Shown one piece after another: positions 10,541-23,500 of a DNA stretch of 64,000 nt. A program made the position numbers and the translations under genes. Below the pieces are notes generated by a model that was not told where the DNA came from, did not search any database, and was given only the letters and a program-made list of their open reading frames with translations. Position 1 is the first letter of the stretch. Every line of letters starts with the position of its first letter. The DNA comes from Marsupella aquatica (Eukaryota > Marchantiophyta). The stretch is from NCBI GenBank assembly GCA_973895155.1, contig OZ316891.1, positions 16,306,001 through 16,370,000 on the forward strand. The letters run 5' to 3'.

Positions 10541-11960
10541 GTATTTAACGCTGTTTGAAACAATACTTTCAAATCCCTTTTTCCTGACCCTTTTGGCCGA
10601 CCACTTTTGCTTCCTCTTAAGAACTGTATAAAGGATCTGAAAAACTGGAGCATGAGTTGGTCATAATCATTCATGGGACAGCATTCAACTGCGCATGGCA
10701 GGTTTTGAGCAGGATGACGGGTGAAGACCCTTTCATCGCATAAGTAATTCGCACTCATAAGCAAGCGCAATGGGTGCTCAATGGAATGTATCTCTGATAC
10801 GGTTCTATGTATGATGAGAGTTTGAAACGGTGTTGGACATAGATTTTGGACCCTGGACGGTGGGGCAGTGTATGAGCATTGGGAAGCTTTCAAAGGATTC
10901 ACAGCTGCAACATACACTTCTGAAGTGCAAGTTGTTGCTGCGAGTTTGTATGGGTAAGCTGATTCATATTTCTACCAAGTAGTAGGTGAAAAGATCCAAC
11001 TGAAGTAGAGACTTTCTCTACTTCCCAATGGGTTACAGGTGCAAACTGAGTTGCTGTTCATTTGGAGTTGAGGATTATTATTGCTATGGTAGAAATTGAT
11101 AAAGGTATACAAATAAGGCGGCTACGATTAGGGTCATATGTCTTCCACCCTGATCTTATTTTCGAGGATTATCTATGACAATAAGGAAATGTGTCTCTTT
11201 TATGGCGTCAAGGCTCGTGGTCTCTACTTGCTGCGATTTGTGGTGACATGTGCTTTTCTACCAACTTTACCAGTCCCTTGACCTTCGAAATTCTGGAGTC
11301 AGTACTCATCTGTCAAATGAGTTTTCAGAGGACGAAAATCCTCAATCGTCCATCACCAATTATGTTGCTTCTGCATTCATACTGTTTTCTTTCAGATGGA
11401 ACCTCAACTTCAGATGACAATCGGCAAGCTCTTGTCACCCTAACACAACATCCTAGACAACAATGTGTAACAGGATGTTCACTCCCTGTCTGCCTAGTTT
11501 GCTGAACTCAAAGTGAGTCAACTCAATTGAAATCGAACAGTAGGCACATTTGCTGGACATTAAATGTGAAAGCGCTGCGTTGACAAGTCGAATTGCAGGC
11601 AGTTGACGTACACCATTTTCAGAGCAGGCAAATGAGGACTTTTTGGATTGCTCATATCAGGGACAATCAGCAGTGGAGCAGACTTCTAAAAAAAAATCCA
11701 ATGTCATTTCTTGATTTCTTGAACGGAAAGCTTTTGTTTCTGACGACGTAATTGGTTATGGAATTCTCAAGGAACGGATAGTTTTAAGGCATTGTTATAG
11801 CAAAATTCTTAAACCACAACTCCTTGTACAAGTGGCTCTGCCTTACGCCAGTGCTCATTCTGAACTGATTCCTCGAAAAATGCAAGGCACGACTCTTAGC
11901 AGCCGTCGCATTTGTGTGCATTTGTGTTTGCCCCTGTGCCTATTCTCAACCATTGGATGC

Positions 11961-12229
11961 GATCAAGGGCTCAAACGAAAGAGCTCACCGAGATCTATGG
12001 ATGGTAAAAATTCCAGCCAAAAATATCAAGTATTGAAGGAGAAAAATTACATTTTAAAAATCTCTTCTACCTTATTGGTGGATTTCAAATTCCTGAGATT
12101 TTGGCCGTCCATTCAAATTTGAATTCCTTCTATCCTGGCCATCCATAGTATTTTGCCTCTAGCTATCTTGTCCTTCCATTTCAGAAGGTGATGTAGGGCT
12201 AAAAAGAAAGATCTCAATGAGATCTATGG
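11961..12229. repeat. Pair of 40-bp direct repeats with internal inverted motif
   Basis: Segments 11961-12000 and 12190-12229 match at about 32 of 40 positions; both end GAGATCTATGG. Between them CTATGGATGG (about 11995) is inverted as CCATCCATAG (about 12140). It may be a small decayed MITE. Confidence 0.5.
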
Positions 12230-12747
12230 CTTGGTTTTTTCTGTTTCAAAAATGAATAAATATTTTTAAAAATAAAAATAAAAATAAATTCTTTTTTTGG
12301 TCTGCCCTATGTCCGCCGTTACCTTTTGGCTTCCCTGTGTGCAAGAGTTGAACTCTTATATAATACCCTACAGTGTATGAGAGTGCCTTTTATTCCCATA
12401 GTAGTGGTTTAATGCAGTAAGTCCTTAATAAGCCTACTATGTCAAAGGTTGTGTATTGCAGAGGCAACATTTTAAAAAATCTCCTTCCCGCTGGTCGGAG
12501 AACACATCGCTCCCACAGTAATCAATTTCACTTACTAGCGCATGGTTAGAAAATGTATTTGATCTCTTTGAGGCACAAGGGATTATACATGAAGGTGGGT
12601 CACATTTGCCTCCAGGAGCCAATTCTGAAAGGCAACTTATCCTTCTCTTGGAATTAGTTCGTGGACCCTATCTGTTTTGATTGTATGTGAGGTATGTGTT
12701 GGACAATATGTGAAATAGATATGCTGGTGGGATCGCTCATTGCTAAA

Positions 12748-12815
12748 GCAGATGGAATGGAAATTGTTGAATCGTTGGTCAGCAGATGGAATGGAAATAG
12801 TTGAATCGTTGGTGA
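12748..12815. repeat. 34-bp tandem duplication
   Basis: GCAGATGGAATGGAAAT-GTTGAATCGTTGGT occurs twice head to tail (12748-12781 and 12782-12815), nearly identical. Confidence 0.85.
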
Positions 12816-14670
12816 CCGCCAGTTTCTCGGCAGTCAGAGCTCTCATTGAGGACTAGGGTGATTTCCTCAAGATAGACTATTGTTTGTTAGCCATGACTGA
12901 GAATTGTGCTTCTGACTGCCTCTCGTGCGCGGATGAACTTGACCTTCCGCTAAAGAAAGAGAAAAAGAGAGAGTCAATCTTGCTTTGCACTATCACGTAG
13001 GAGAAACGAATAAAGCTTAGATTCAGACTCACTTCAATGGTTATTCAGGTTCGCACGGAGCATGTAGCATGTCATTTCAGTGCTTTGTTTGTCTCATAGT
13101 CGATCGTTCTTCCTTCTGGACCTGTGCTTATGAGTTCTACTCGTTTTTCTTCTTCCTGCCCCAATCGTCTGTCAGTGATCTCGTCTGCTTATGCTTTTGT
13201 TGAGTGTTTCCCAGGCTCTCGTTTCAAAGCCTTCGGGTACGAGTCTTTCAGGTTCAATTCTTGCGATCCTTCTGCGCTTCCCGATTCTTGTTGTTGGAGA
13301 TGTCGAGAGATCAACTAAGTGCCTTGAGTTCTTTCCTTATGAAGTCGCTCGATTCTCCTCTCAATCTTCCTCTTATCAATTCTCTATTCGGTTTGCTGTC
13401 CTTATGGATCCCTCCACGTCTGAAGATCGTATTTGTGCGCGTCCCATTCATGCATAATTTTCGTTCATGAATAGCACCTTCCTCTAATCCCCCCTCCCAT
13501 CCTTTCTGTCGACTACACTCTTTGATTGTCTGTGCTTTGCTCTGTTTTGTTCTCGTCGTCATTTGGAGTAGATTGTATTGCCACTACTGGATCGGGAAAG
13601 AGGACATTCTAGGATGGGGAGGTGTTCATGTCGACCGTTTTGCTCACTATTGAATCGGTGACCATGTGTGCAGTCGGTTACTAGGGCCCAAGATTTAATT
13701 ACGAAATTGAATCACAATTCACAAAAAAGGGTGGGCAGTTAGTTACTAGGGGTAAATAAAACCAAGGGTGGGCCTACTACTAACTGAACAGCGGGTAAAT
13801 AAAACGGTTATTTTTGAAATAAATTTACGTCATCTTTTACAGCACGGCGTCCTCAATTTTACCAAAAATTTGCAGCAAACACGAAAGGTGACATAATTTC
13901 ATTGTGGAAACCAATCCGTTCCTGTTTGCAACGCGCCATGATGATGTGGCGCGCTGTGGAGCCAGGAATTTTGGAAGGAACCTCTAGTGGGGTCCGTAAT
14001 GAATCTTTGGTCAAGGGCAGAATCTCAACCCAAATTGGGATCCAGCCTAGAGTTCTATCCAAAGTCAAATTGCATGAAAATAAAAAGTTATAATAAGCAC
14101 TCCTGCCCTTTTTTGCATTGTTGTTTTATAAATTGAGACTTAGAATGGCCCCAATGAATGACTCTCCTCACCCAGTCCTCCCTCCCTTACTTGAAAAATG
14201 AGTTTAGAAAAATGTGTTTCTTTAGTAAGTGTTTGTTTTAAACTCTTTTTAAGGCAAGAGGGAAAAGTTGGAGCCTGTCTCGTCTCTACTTTACTCTTTG
14301 GTCAAGGGCCCTCTTTGGTTAGGCATTCATTCTTAGGTCTAGAGTGACTATGTAACGGCAATTAGTCAAACCTTAGTTGGGTATGTGGCTACGCTTAGAC
14401 GTGCATTTAATTACACTAGCAAGACTTAGTGAGTGGAACTTAGACTCGTTACTACAAAGACAGTTGGGCCGTAAGAAGAGTTTAGTCTGTGGAAACTTGG
14501 TATGGCTGATAAACTTGGAGTTTTGCAATTAAAGCTCTCTTGTGTGTTCCCATGCACGTAGCCTCTAGTGAGGTAACCACATATCTCTTGTGATGGTTTC
14601 TTGTGGTTTGATGCATGTTGCACATATGAATGTTGTCATATGAATAGCAGCTGGTTACTCAATAAGCTGG

Positions 14671-15725
14671 TTTTTTTTTTTGGTTTTCTATTTCAATAAA
14701 ACCTGCAAAACCCCACGGGCAGGGAGGCCAAAAAAGGCAACAAAGCCACAAGGGCAGACCACGGAAGGTCAAAAGCATGAAACACTATCAAGACAGAAGG
14801 TGACACCAGTAAGTGAGGAGTGGCCCTGTCATCCAAAGGCAATGTAAGGACCAATCTAAATTATAAATCTAAATTCTAGAGCGGGGAACTCCAGGGGGAG
14901 GTGGTCCCGACCAGAGACAAAGGGCGATTCTGTGAACAGAGTTGTTCAGCAAAAAAGGTGTCATCATTCTAGGCATATATATATGCGGCTCTAGGGCTTT
15001 GGAAGCCATTTAGATCTTTCTGTCATCGTTACCTCCTTAGCCCTTAAGAGACGAGTATGTTTCCTACTTGGGCCAGAGTTCTCACAAGCACCAAGAAAAT
15101 TGTCAAGCACCAAAGCCAGGAGAGCATTGATGTCAAACAGTCTACATCTGCCTGAATTGAAGAAGTGCTCGTTCCTGGCAAGCCATATAGACCAAAGAGC
15201 TTGGTAGACTGTAAAGGCTCTAAGTGAGTGGGTCAAGTTCTGGCCCTTAAAAGATCTGACAAGCAGGAGAATCTCAGTGTCTGACCAGGTAATGACATTA
15301 GGAAAGAGTTTAAAAGTCAGATTCCAACATATCTTAGCAAATGTGCAGTTGAAAAAGACATGAGGTATAGTCTCAATTTCATTGGGACAGAGTTTGCAAA
15401 TTTCCGTCACCTTGCCCCCGTTAAATAATCTTTGAGCAAGGATTCTCCAGATAAAGGTACGTGATTTCAACAGCAGATCAGAGGTCCAGAGTGAGTACCA
15501 GATAGTGCTCCAGTCAGTCTCAGTAAGAGTCGCTGACCAAATATGATTAAGTCTGACAAAGTCCGAACCTGTGGGTCAAAGAATGTTGTACATCCGTGCG
15601 TTGGGTAAAGCAAACAACTTGAGGTTCACATCCATGTGCGCCCATCTCCATTGAAAAGCCGGTCTGCCTATCTCTTCCCTGTCTGTTGATGATCTAAAGG
15701 TCTTAATGCCTAGAATAGTCCAAAG
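14671..15725 (-). mobile_element. 5'-truncated LINE, 3' end only
   Basis: An 11-base T run on the plus strand at 14671-14681 is the poly(A) tail of a minus-strand LINE. Reading inward, the minus strand encodes the C-terminal reverse-transcriptase zinc-binding (zf-RVT) domain at 15470-14991, with RTFIWRILAQRLFNGG, CKLCPNEIETIPHVFFNC (zinc ligands) and WLARNEHFF. The coding trace extends upstream to about 15720 with decayed LINE sequence. RT and endonuclease are missing, as expected from 5' truncation. It is a different subfamily from the LINE at 18884. Confidence 0.8.
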
Positions 15726-15726
15726 T

Positions 15727-16140
15727 TAGGGGGAAATACTCGAAAACAACTTTTCTTTCCTTATTTTGTAGAATTCATTATTAAGTAGCTTTGCATGTGA
15801 TATGGGACGCCCCTTTAGAGCGAGCTCCCAAGACATGAACAACAATGTTTACAAAGACAAACAAACTATTGCGGACGCATCGCGATAGTACTCTTTTAAG
15901 AAGGCACCTTGACAAAGGTGATCATGAGTGGTTGCTGATAGCACCTTCTTGAGCTCCTTGTTGACCTGAACATTGTGCTATGTGTAACAAATTGCTAGCA
16001 AAGTCACCGGCCAAGAGTTTTGGTCTCAACTAGATATTGGTTGGGGGCCAAAAATAGGGGACCAAAGCTTGTCCCGGAGGTAGTAGGTCCCCAAAAGTAA
16101 ATACGAGGAGAGTATATGTTCTAACATATATCCTCACAAG
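15727..16140 (-). pseudogene. Decayed coding relic of unidentified protein
   Basis: One minus-strand frame reads protein-like for about 135 codons, with ordered segments such as YYLRDKLWSPIFGP, NSWPVTLLAICYT, VNKELKKVLSATTHDHL and KLLNNEFYKIRKEKLF, ending at a TAA near 15727. It has three internal stops (TGA, TAG, TAA), each one C-to-T change from CGA, CAG or CAA. I do not recognise the protein. It abuts the truncated LINE. A further short frame at 16154-16363 may be part of the same relic. Confidence 0.35.
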
Positions 16141-16363
16141 CCATCAATTGCGATCAGTTGAGATCTAGTGCTTCTCCCGCCAAGCCAAGGAACATGAGTA
16201 GCACACAAGCATTTAAGATGCATAGAAGTGTGGCATAGGGGAAGTTGGTTGGCTTCCAGATTGTAGTGCACCCCAAGGTGGGTGGTGCCAACGTGCCATT
16301 ACTCGACCCGTTGGTCTGGTTTTTTGTGAGGATTTTTGTTGCACACCCTTGGCGACGGATCAT

Positions 16364-17396
16364 ACTTTGAGATCCGTACTAGGTGATCTAAGGGAGCTAG
16401 AGGGTGTGTTGCAAAGCGGATGTTTTAATTGTCAAAGATGACCTTTTGCCAATCCAGCTGGCCAACCCTCCAAAACCTCTTCCAACTTCATGAAATCTCT
16501 TTTGTGTATAGATTAATCAATGCACCTCCTTCATTTGCTTTTCTTTTAATTTCACTTTTTGGGTGCTACCCGGCCTCCGCGACAATCAAGTAGTAACAAC
16601 TTGTGTACTTTCTAGACACATCATTCAATCTGTCCCTTTTCTGGTTGTTGGCCTTTGTCTATCATTTGGGTTGGGAGCTCTTAGATTGACTCTCTACTAA
16701 AATTCCTTTTGATTAATTACCTGAGATAGTGGTGTCACACCAATAAGTTGGTCACTAAGTGCATTTCATACCAAATGAGACATGAACTTGTCAGTATTGA
16801 GGGTTTGGGCAAGGAGGGATGCGCAATATGCATTTATTAGCACGGACTGCGCTAAGTGCGCTTATTTATAGATATACTCTCTAGGTATACTTTGCCTTGT
16901 GCCGCTGGAACGTATCAGAGTTTGATTTTTTGATCAGTCCCGGCTTAGGAACTTCTAAGCCTTTGTAGTTGCCCGCCTCTGATTTGGATCTGAAATGTGT
17001 CCGTCAACCCAAACTTGCAGCCGCTACCCCCAACCTGCACCCTGTGCATCAAGGAGTAGCGTGCTTGGCCCGGCCTTGTCGCCCACATACAAGATTGTAC
17101 TATCACAACCCTGACTAACAAAATACGCAACATACAATCTTGATTTACACGAAGGAAATGGTGGGGTAAAGTATTACTATAGAACTCATTATGCACATAC
17201 ATACGGTTGACTTGACTTCAACATAACAGCAAGCTCAACAACGGTGGAGTGTACACTGGAACGGAGCCGGCGAGCTCAGTCTTACATCCACCCCATGGTG
17301 CACTCTATCCACAAAGGCCGGGACTCCTAGCACATCCTACAAATACCTAAGTCTAGACTAAAGTCCCCCTACCTTTATCAGGGGGTGCACTAAGTA
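16364..17396. other. No feature recognised
   Basis: No domain-bearing ORF and no repeat partner within the window. Confidence 0.3.
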
Positions 17397-17792
17397 CTAC
17401 CTAAGCACTATACTTTTGGTTGAGCTGAAGTTTGGCCGTAGAAGGTGCCTCCTTCTGAAGTCAATCCACATTGGCCTTGAGGGCGTCAATCTTGGCTCTG
17501 TACCCGGGTCTGTACCTCGGTCCCTAGCATTGGCATCCTCAACGTCCTTCTGCCAATTGGCCTCCCGACCCTTCACGTTGTCAATTTGGGTCCAAATCCG
17601 CACTATCTCCTCATCCTTCCCAAGTATGGTGTCATTGGGAAAATGAGTTTTCAAGTAAAGCAGGCTATGCTGATTTGGGTCGGCTTGCCTTGGATTCATC
17701 TTTGGTGATTGCTTTACTCTGGTTGGGGAGAAAATGGAGTAAGCCAAATTTAAGCTTAAAAGATAAAGACAAAATAAGAATAAAGATGGCAA
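17397..17792 (-). pseudogene. Possible retroelement-derived coiled-coil relic
   Basis: The minus ORF has a charged helical stretch (DTILGKDEEIVRIWTQIDNV, then KGREANWQKDVEDANARDRG). After one apparent frameshift the alternate frame continues as KIDALKANVD, a stop, then LQKEAPSTAKLQLNQK. This looks like the end of a gag-like or accessory retroelement protein, but there is no diagnostic motif. Confidence 0.25.
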
Positions 17793-18058
17793 AGGTTAGC
17801 AAAAGTTAAAAGAGTTTTTGGAGGTTTTACTTGAATGCAACACATGGTAGCTTGAGGTTCAAATTGCATAATTAAGGACAACTAAGATGCGTGCCGTTTG
17901 AGAAGTGTTACTAATGGAGTGTGGTTGGCCTTGCGCTGTGGGGTATAACCATAAGTGTGGGCCTAAATAAGTGGATCTTATCCTAAACTAACCAAGGGTC
18001 AACTAACCCTAATAAGGCCAAACTAACTCAAGTCGAGAACTCAAGTCAATTCCTAACA
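17793..18058 (-). repeat. Start of the 3' LTR of the Copia element
   Basis: On the minus strand a polypurine tract AAGGTGGAG (18069-18061) is followed three bases later by TGTTAGGAATTGACTTGAG starting at 18058. This is the usual arrangement of a Copia PPT and a TG-initiated 3' LTR. The far end of the LTR was not located, so the left limit is nominal. Confidence 0.6.
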
Positions 18059-18883
18059 ATCTCCACCTTGACTCCAATTCACACAATGAGTCAGGTGATA
18101 TACAATATGTAACTAAGTAACATATCTACATAGTCTCCGGTTTGGCCCTAACATTAATCATATCCACACAATGACCAAAGTTGTTGGTAGGTAAAACTTT
18201 AGTAAGCATGTGTGTTGCATTCTCCTCTAAAGCCACCTTCTCCATACACATATGCTTTGTTTCAATCATCTCATGGATGAAGTGATAACAAATGTCAATG
18301 TGCTTTGCCCTGGCATGGAACACAAAGTTCTTAGCTAGATGCAAAGCACTTTGACTATCACACAGCAACACCGGTCTTTTAGATAAAAGACCCAAATCAC
18401 TCACCAATCTCCATAGCTCGATCAGTTCCTTGGTTGCCTCGCAAGCAACCATATACTTAGCCTCAATAGTAGACAATGCAACACAAGATTGAGTTACAAC
18501 TTCTAGCTGATACAACCTCCACCCAGCATAAACACATAGCCTGTAGTAGACTTCATGTTATCCAAGTTACCAGCATAATTTAAATCTACAAAACCTCCAA
18601 ACTCTAATGTATAGTCTGCTTTATTGTCAAATAAAATCCCACAATCTTAGGTTTCTTTCAAATACCGCAAAACCCAGTTCACTGCTTATCAGTGAAGCTT
18701 ACCAGGGTTTGCCATAAATTTGCTCAAAATGCTAACAGCGTGGGCAATGTTAGGTCTAGTGCACGTCATTGCATACATCAAACTACCCACAACACTATCA
18801 TAGGGAGCTTGTTTCATCGCCAATTTATCACTCTCACTAGAAGGGTAATTATTCTTTGAGAGTTTAAAGTGGGAAGCCAATGG
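18059..18883 (-). pseudogene. Ty1/Copia polyprotein fragment: end of RT and RNase H
   Basis: Minus-strand frames give SPLASHFKLS and GSLMYAMTCTRPNIAHAVS (end of Copia reverse transcriptase, about 18890-18690), then after degenerate sequence the RNase H part at 18515-18126 with LSTIEAKYMVACEATKE, LLCDSQSALHLAKN and the domain end near TKVLPTNNFGHC. The frame is broken between the two. It ends at the PPT just before the LTR at 18058. The upstream half of this Copia element is displaced to 40269-41475 by later insertions. Confidence 0.8.
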
Positions 18884-18915
18884 TGATCTGGATAAGAAGC
18901 TGTATGTGGGCCTAG

Positions 18916-20358
18916 AATGGAATTTGCAAGAAGCAGCAAGGAATGTGCTCAAGACAACTGTACAACTATGCGTTGCTGTGCTACTTCACAGGGCGTACCC
19001 CGCTTCTTGCAGCTTTCAGAGAATGGGTGGAAGAGGTGATGACGATAAGGGAGAACTGGTCGGTCCTGCAGATCAAATATGTAGGGAAAAACTTTTACAT
19101 GGTGGTCTTTGAACATCCTGACCATCGGGACCTGGCACTCAACTATGCTCCTTGGTTTTATGAGCGTCAATTTGTATATACTCTCCCCTGGGACCCTTCT
19201 TTTGATGTTAAAAGTGATAGCTTCACTAAACTACCGGTATGGATAGAAATCCCTTTTCGTGCTCTTGCATTGGAAGGATGCAGGAGGAAGATCGCAAGCA
19301 CATTGGGTACTTTGCTCTACTACATCCAGGGAGACCAATTTAGCTCGTACCCACACGATCGTGCCTGTATTCTATGGGACACTGACAGGGAAGTGCCCTC
19401 TAGTGTGAGAATTCATATCCGGGAAGACATTGTGATTTGGCAACCGGTGACATTTAAAAATATCCCCTACCACTGCTATAAATGTAATCACAAAGGGCAC
19501 CTGGCTTGCAACTGTAATATGGAGCCAGAGCCGGCTTGCAAACCACTGGAGGAGGGGGAAGGAGGGTTCCCACCAAACGAGAAGGATGATGAGCGCCATT
19601 CGGAAGCGGACCCTGAGGAAATTCACAAAGCAGTAGCCAATGCGGAAGAAAGGGCTCTCTTTTGGGCTACAATGGCTACTCCACCCCTGCTGGTCCCTTT
19701 GGCAATGGCGGTGGACGCTGCTCGGATAGAGCAAAATTCCCGGAGCCCTACCACCCAGGGAGAGTTTTGGCCTTCCCCTATGCAAACACAACGTGAACTT
19801 CGGGATCCTATGCTGGATCCTTTGGTGGGTGAGGAGCAGGGATTGAGGTGGGCGCTTATCACACATGAGGGCCCCTGTGAGATCCCGGATTCGCAGATTA
19901 TTCGTCCTGTTATGGTGATTGAGAACCCCTCTGGCCCGGGACCACCACTTGAACGGTTGGTACCCGGTTCTGAGCTTGTTGTCCTCCCTTTGGACTCTCT
20001 TTCTAGCTTGATAGTGGCTCACCATCCGCTCTCAACCAGAGGGTCGGGGGAGGAGGAGAACTTCTCTTTTCATGAGGGCTTGGATGCGGAGAAGTCAGAA
20101 TACAAAGAATATATCCAGCACAGTAAGTTCAAGGCTAGGGCACGTAAACAGGAGCTGCGCACTCCGCCAACAGAGAGATCGGAGAAACTTAAAGGTGAGG
20201 CTAAGAAGCAAAGATCACTCAATTTCTCACGGGGCTTCTTGTCTGATGCAGGTGGGTGTACCTCAAGGGACCCAGGAGAGCGAGGGGAACCACTGCGGCT
20301 GGACATGAGAGTGGCTACTGACCCTGTACTGGCACCGGTTCGCTTAGGTACTCCTTGA
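18916..20358 (+). CDS. LINE ORF1 protein (DUF4283-like, CCHC zinc knuckle), 5'-truncated
   Basis: The frame is open from 18916; the first ATG is 18943. The N-terminal 180 residues resemble the DUF4283 module found in plant LINE ORF1 proteins (segments LLCYFTGRTPLLAAFREWV, YVGKNFYMVVFEHPDHRDL, LPVWIEIPFRALALEGC). A zinc knuckle YHCYKCNHKGHLACNC (C-x2-C-x4-H-x4-C) follows at about residue 180. The rest is acidic and proline-rich, likely disordered. The protein would bind LINE RNA in the ribonucleoprotein particle. The frame itself is intact to a TGA at 20356, in contrast to ORF2. Confidence 0.8.
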   Translation, partial: NGICKKQQGMCSRQLYNYALLCYFTGRTPLLAAFREWVEEVMTIRENWSVLQIKYVGKNFYMVVFEHPDHRDLALNYAPWFYERQFVYTLPWDPSFDVKSDSFTKLPVWIEIPFRALALEGCRRKIASTLGTLLYYIQGDQFSSYPHDRACILWDTDREVPSSVRIHIREDIVIWQPVTFKNIPYHCYKCNHKGHLACNCNMEPEPACKPLEEGEGGFPPNEKDDERHSEADPEEIHKAVANAEERALFWATMATPPLLVPLAMAVDAARIEQNSRSPTTQGEFWPSPMQTQRELRDPMLDPLVGEEQGLRWALITHEGPCEIPDSQIIRPVMVIENPSGPGPPLERLVPGSELVVLPLDSLSSLIVAHHPLSTRGSGEEENFSFHEGLDAEKSEYKEYIQHSKFKARARKQELRTPPTERSEKLKGEAKKQRSLNFSRGFLSDAGGCTSRDPGERGEPLRLDMRVATDPVLAPVRLGTP

Positions 20359-20517
20359 TTGGATCCCCAAGGCGGGACTCACCCAAAGGCTACATAAGTG
20401 GACCAACAAGTGGACAGGCCTTTTCTGGCTAGTCCCCAGGGGGACGCAACAGGCTCTGAAACCTTCATTTGTGGGATCGGGGACCCTGCTAGAGGACTGC
20501 ACCAAATTAGCAGGAGA

Positions 20518-23500
20518 ATGGAGGAGATATTCAGGTTGGCCTCGTGGAACATGTGTGGACTGTGCGAACCAAACCGCAAGCATGTGGTGAAGAATTGGGT
20601 TAAATCCTTGAAGACACCCTTGAGCGTGATGGCATTACAGGAAGTGAAAACATACCAGTTCTGCTTAGACATGGCGTTGAAAGCTATCCTGCCGGACTAC
20701 CAACACTTCTCTTCTGCACCGGATGAGGGCGGAGGGGGAACGGCGTTGATGGTCCACCTAGAGATTAAGGTGGTTAGAGCAGGCAAGCTGGACCTGGGAC
20801 GGGCGGTGTGGGTGATAGTGGACACGGAAGCGGGGAAGATTGGAATTGCGTGTGTTTATGCCCCCAAACTCTTCTCGCCTGCGAGCCCTGCTATGGAACG
20901 ATCTAAAGACCTTACTTGCTCAAGTGGACTGGATTATGTGCGGGGACTTCAACATGATAGAGCGTAGGTCGGACTCTACGGGTAATTCGCCTCTGATTCG
21001 AGGGAGGGAGGCTGAATTTTGGAGATTTCTCAAAATGCATTTTGACATGACAGATGCCTGGGACGTCAGAGGCGCTGCTACTGGTCCCTGTTACACATGG
21101 AGACGATTTCGGAACGGTGAACTGGTGCAATCAAGGCTTGACAGATTTTATCTAAGCGAGAAAGGATGGTGGTTGGGAGAATTTGTAGGGCTTATTCACG
21201 AGGGAGGCTCCTCTCTATCAGATCATGACCCGGTGCTGCTGGAGGTGCGGCTAGCTGTACCCCGGGTGACTGGAATGAGGGGGAATGCTAGGATCTTTAT
21301 GGCCAATCCAGCCTTACTGCGGAGTAATGAGGATATGCAAGGGCTGGAAGTGGCTTGCAGAAAGGGTAGGGAAAACTTCAATGATCCACACCTCAGATTC
21401 GCCAAGGGTAGTGCGCAATTGAGGAGCACATACAAGTTGCTACAGGCTAAGCCGCGACCAGCGGAGGCAGCAATGAGCGTTCTAAGAGCACAAATGCGTG
21501 CCCTTAAATTGTCAATTTTAGAAGCACATTCGGACTCTGACATTATGGAGTACATGGAGACAGAGGACTCGTTGCATATGACAGAGATTGAGGAAGCTCA
21601 CAAGGGCCGGAGACTGGCCAGGGTTAAGCGGCTGGGAGAAGGGGAAGAATCTACTAAATTCTTCTTTGCTACGGTGCGAGCAAAGAGAGCAAGAGAAGCT
21701 ATGAACTCCCTTACACGTGAAGATGGAAGCGTGATTGTGGATTCTAATCAAATTTTGGGGGAGGTGGAGACTTTCTGTAAGAATTTGTATTCAACTCCGG
21801 CTCTATCACAGGAAGAGATGGCAGAGCAGAGAAGAGCCCGCATACTCCTGTTAAGGAATACCAGATTTGCTTTATCGGCTGGGGAGATCTTGAAGATGGA
21901 GGAGCTTCCATCCCTTCAGGAGGTAAAAGAAGTATTGTGGTTGCTGCCCCGGGACAAATCCCCGGGACCAGATGGATTGACAGCAGAGGTGTACAGAGCG
22001 TGTTGGGAATTCATAGGCAATGATCTTGTAGACATGATCCAGGAATTCTGGCTTTCAGGGGTTCTTGATGGTGGGATCTGTGAGGGCATCATCAAATTCA
22101 TATCGAAGAAACCAGATAAACGCTACTTAAAAGACTGGAGACCACTGACAATGTTAAATACAGTGTACAAGATCATTGCCAAGATTCTGGTGTTGCGTCT
22201 GAAACCTCTCCTCCACAAGATTATCAACCCGCAACAGACGGGATTCATTCCTGGGCGGCACATCTTAGAAAATATTTTGCTAGCAATGCTAACATGTGAT
22301 TGGGTGCAACAGAAGAAGAGCCAAGCATTATTCCTGAAGCTGGATTTTGAAAAGGCATTCGACAGGGTTTGCCATGAGTATATATGGGAGTGCATGCACC
22401 TACTTGGGATCAGTGGGCGTTTTATAATGTTGGTTAAAGCGCTGCTAGTGCAAGCAACCTCTAGGGTTTTGGTAAATGGATTTCTTTCAAACCAGGTGCA
22501 CTTGGAACGTGGTGTGAGGCAGGGCTGCCCACTATCACCTCTCTTATTTGTGATTTCCACATAGCCGCTCATGGATTTTTTGGATGCAGAGATAGTGGAA
22601 GGTAGGCTGAGAGGACTACGAATTACCGGGGATCTCATGATCTGCTACAGGCTCTTTGCAGATGATGTAGGAATGTTCATCCCAGCAACAGAGCAGGAGT
22701 TTGAGGATGTACAAGAATGGCACTGGACTGCTATGAGAAAGCCAGCGGTGCCAAATTGAATTTAGAAAAGTTGGTGGTGATTCCCCTGGCCATGGAGAAA
22801 ATTCCACTCTGGCTCACCAATACTGGATGTATTATTAGCCAGAAGGGGGAGATACAAAAGTACCTTGGAGCACCCTTAGGAGTAGAGCTGCACACAGAGC
22901 AGCTACATAAATTCTGCCTGGACAAGATAAGTACTTGACTATCGACCTGGGTAAACAAGTTGCTGTCATTCACAGGAAGAACCCTCCTGATTAAGCATAT
23001 CCTGCAAGCTATTCCGATCTATCATGTGATGTACTGTAAAGCTTCAGTAGAGTTGGCTAAGAAACTGATTGCTCTTAGTAGGGACTTCTTATGGGGATAC
23101 AACGCCACTGGGGGTAGGAAGATCCCCTTGGTGGCCTGGGACAGGATAGCTCAACCACGAGTGGAGGGGGTTCTGGGTTTAAAGATTTCATAAGCCACTC
23201 TGACGCTCTTCTCTCTCAATGGTTCACAAAAGCTCTTAACTCTCCTAACTTGGAATGGTCTAAAATGTTAGCTGCAAATCTGGCATTGATGGGATGGAGG
23301 AACTACAAAGTAATCAAAAGGAACCGATACTCCTTTCAAGACCAGTTATTGCTGTGCACACCTAGGTCATTTGTTGGTTTGCCATACACAAGTGGACTAT
23401 GGAGGAGTTGGGCGATGGTCAGAGCACACCTTTTGTTTGAGCCAGGCAGGACTGGGACACCGGCGAGATGGAGTATCTACGACACCCTGTGCTGCATGGC

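Larger units (their letters stand above)
10541..14670. other. Downstream intergenic region, no gene recognised
   Basis: The first few hundred bases are the probable 3' UTR of the fucosyltransferase gene. Short ORFs at 11191-11505, 11832-12122 and 13124-13470 show no domain or conserved composition. The region is AT-rich near 12240-12290 and contains the two small repeats listed separately. Confidence 0.35.

Noticed and set aside
13124-13470. Overlapping plus ORFs of 64-88 codons
   Set aside because: Three overlapping frames are open at once with no motif; this looks like chance in T/C-rich sequence.
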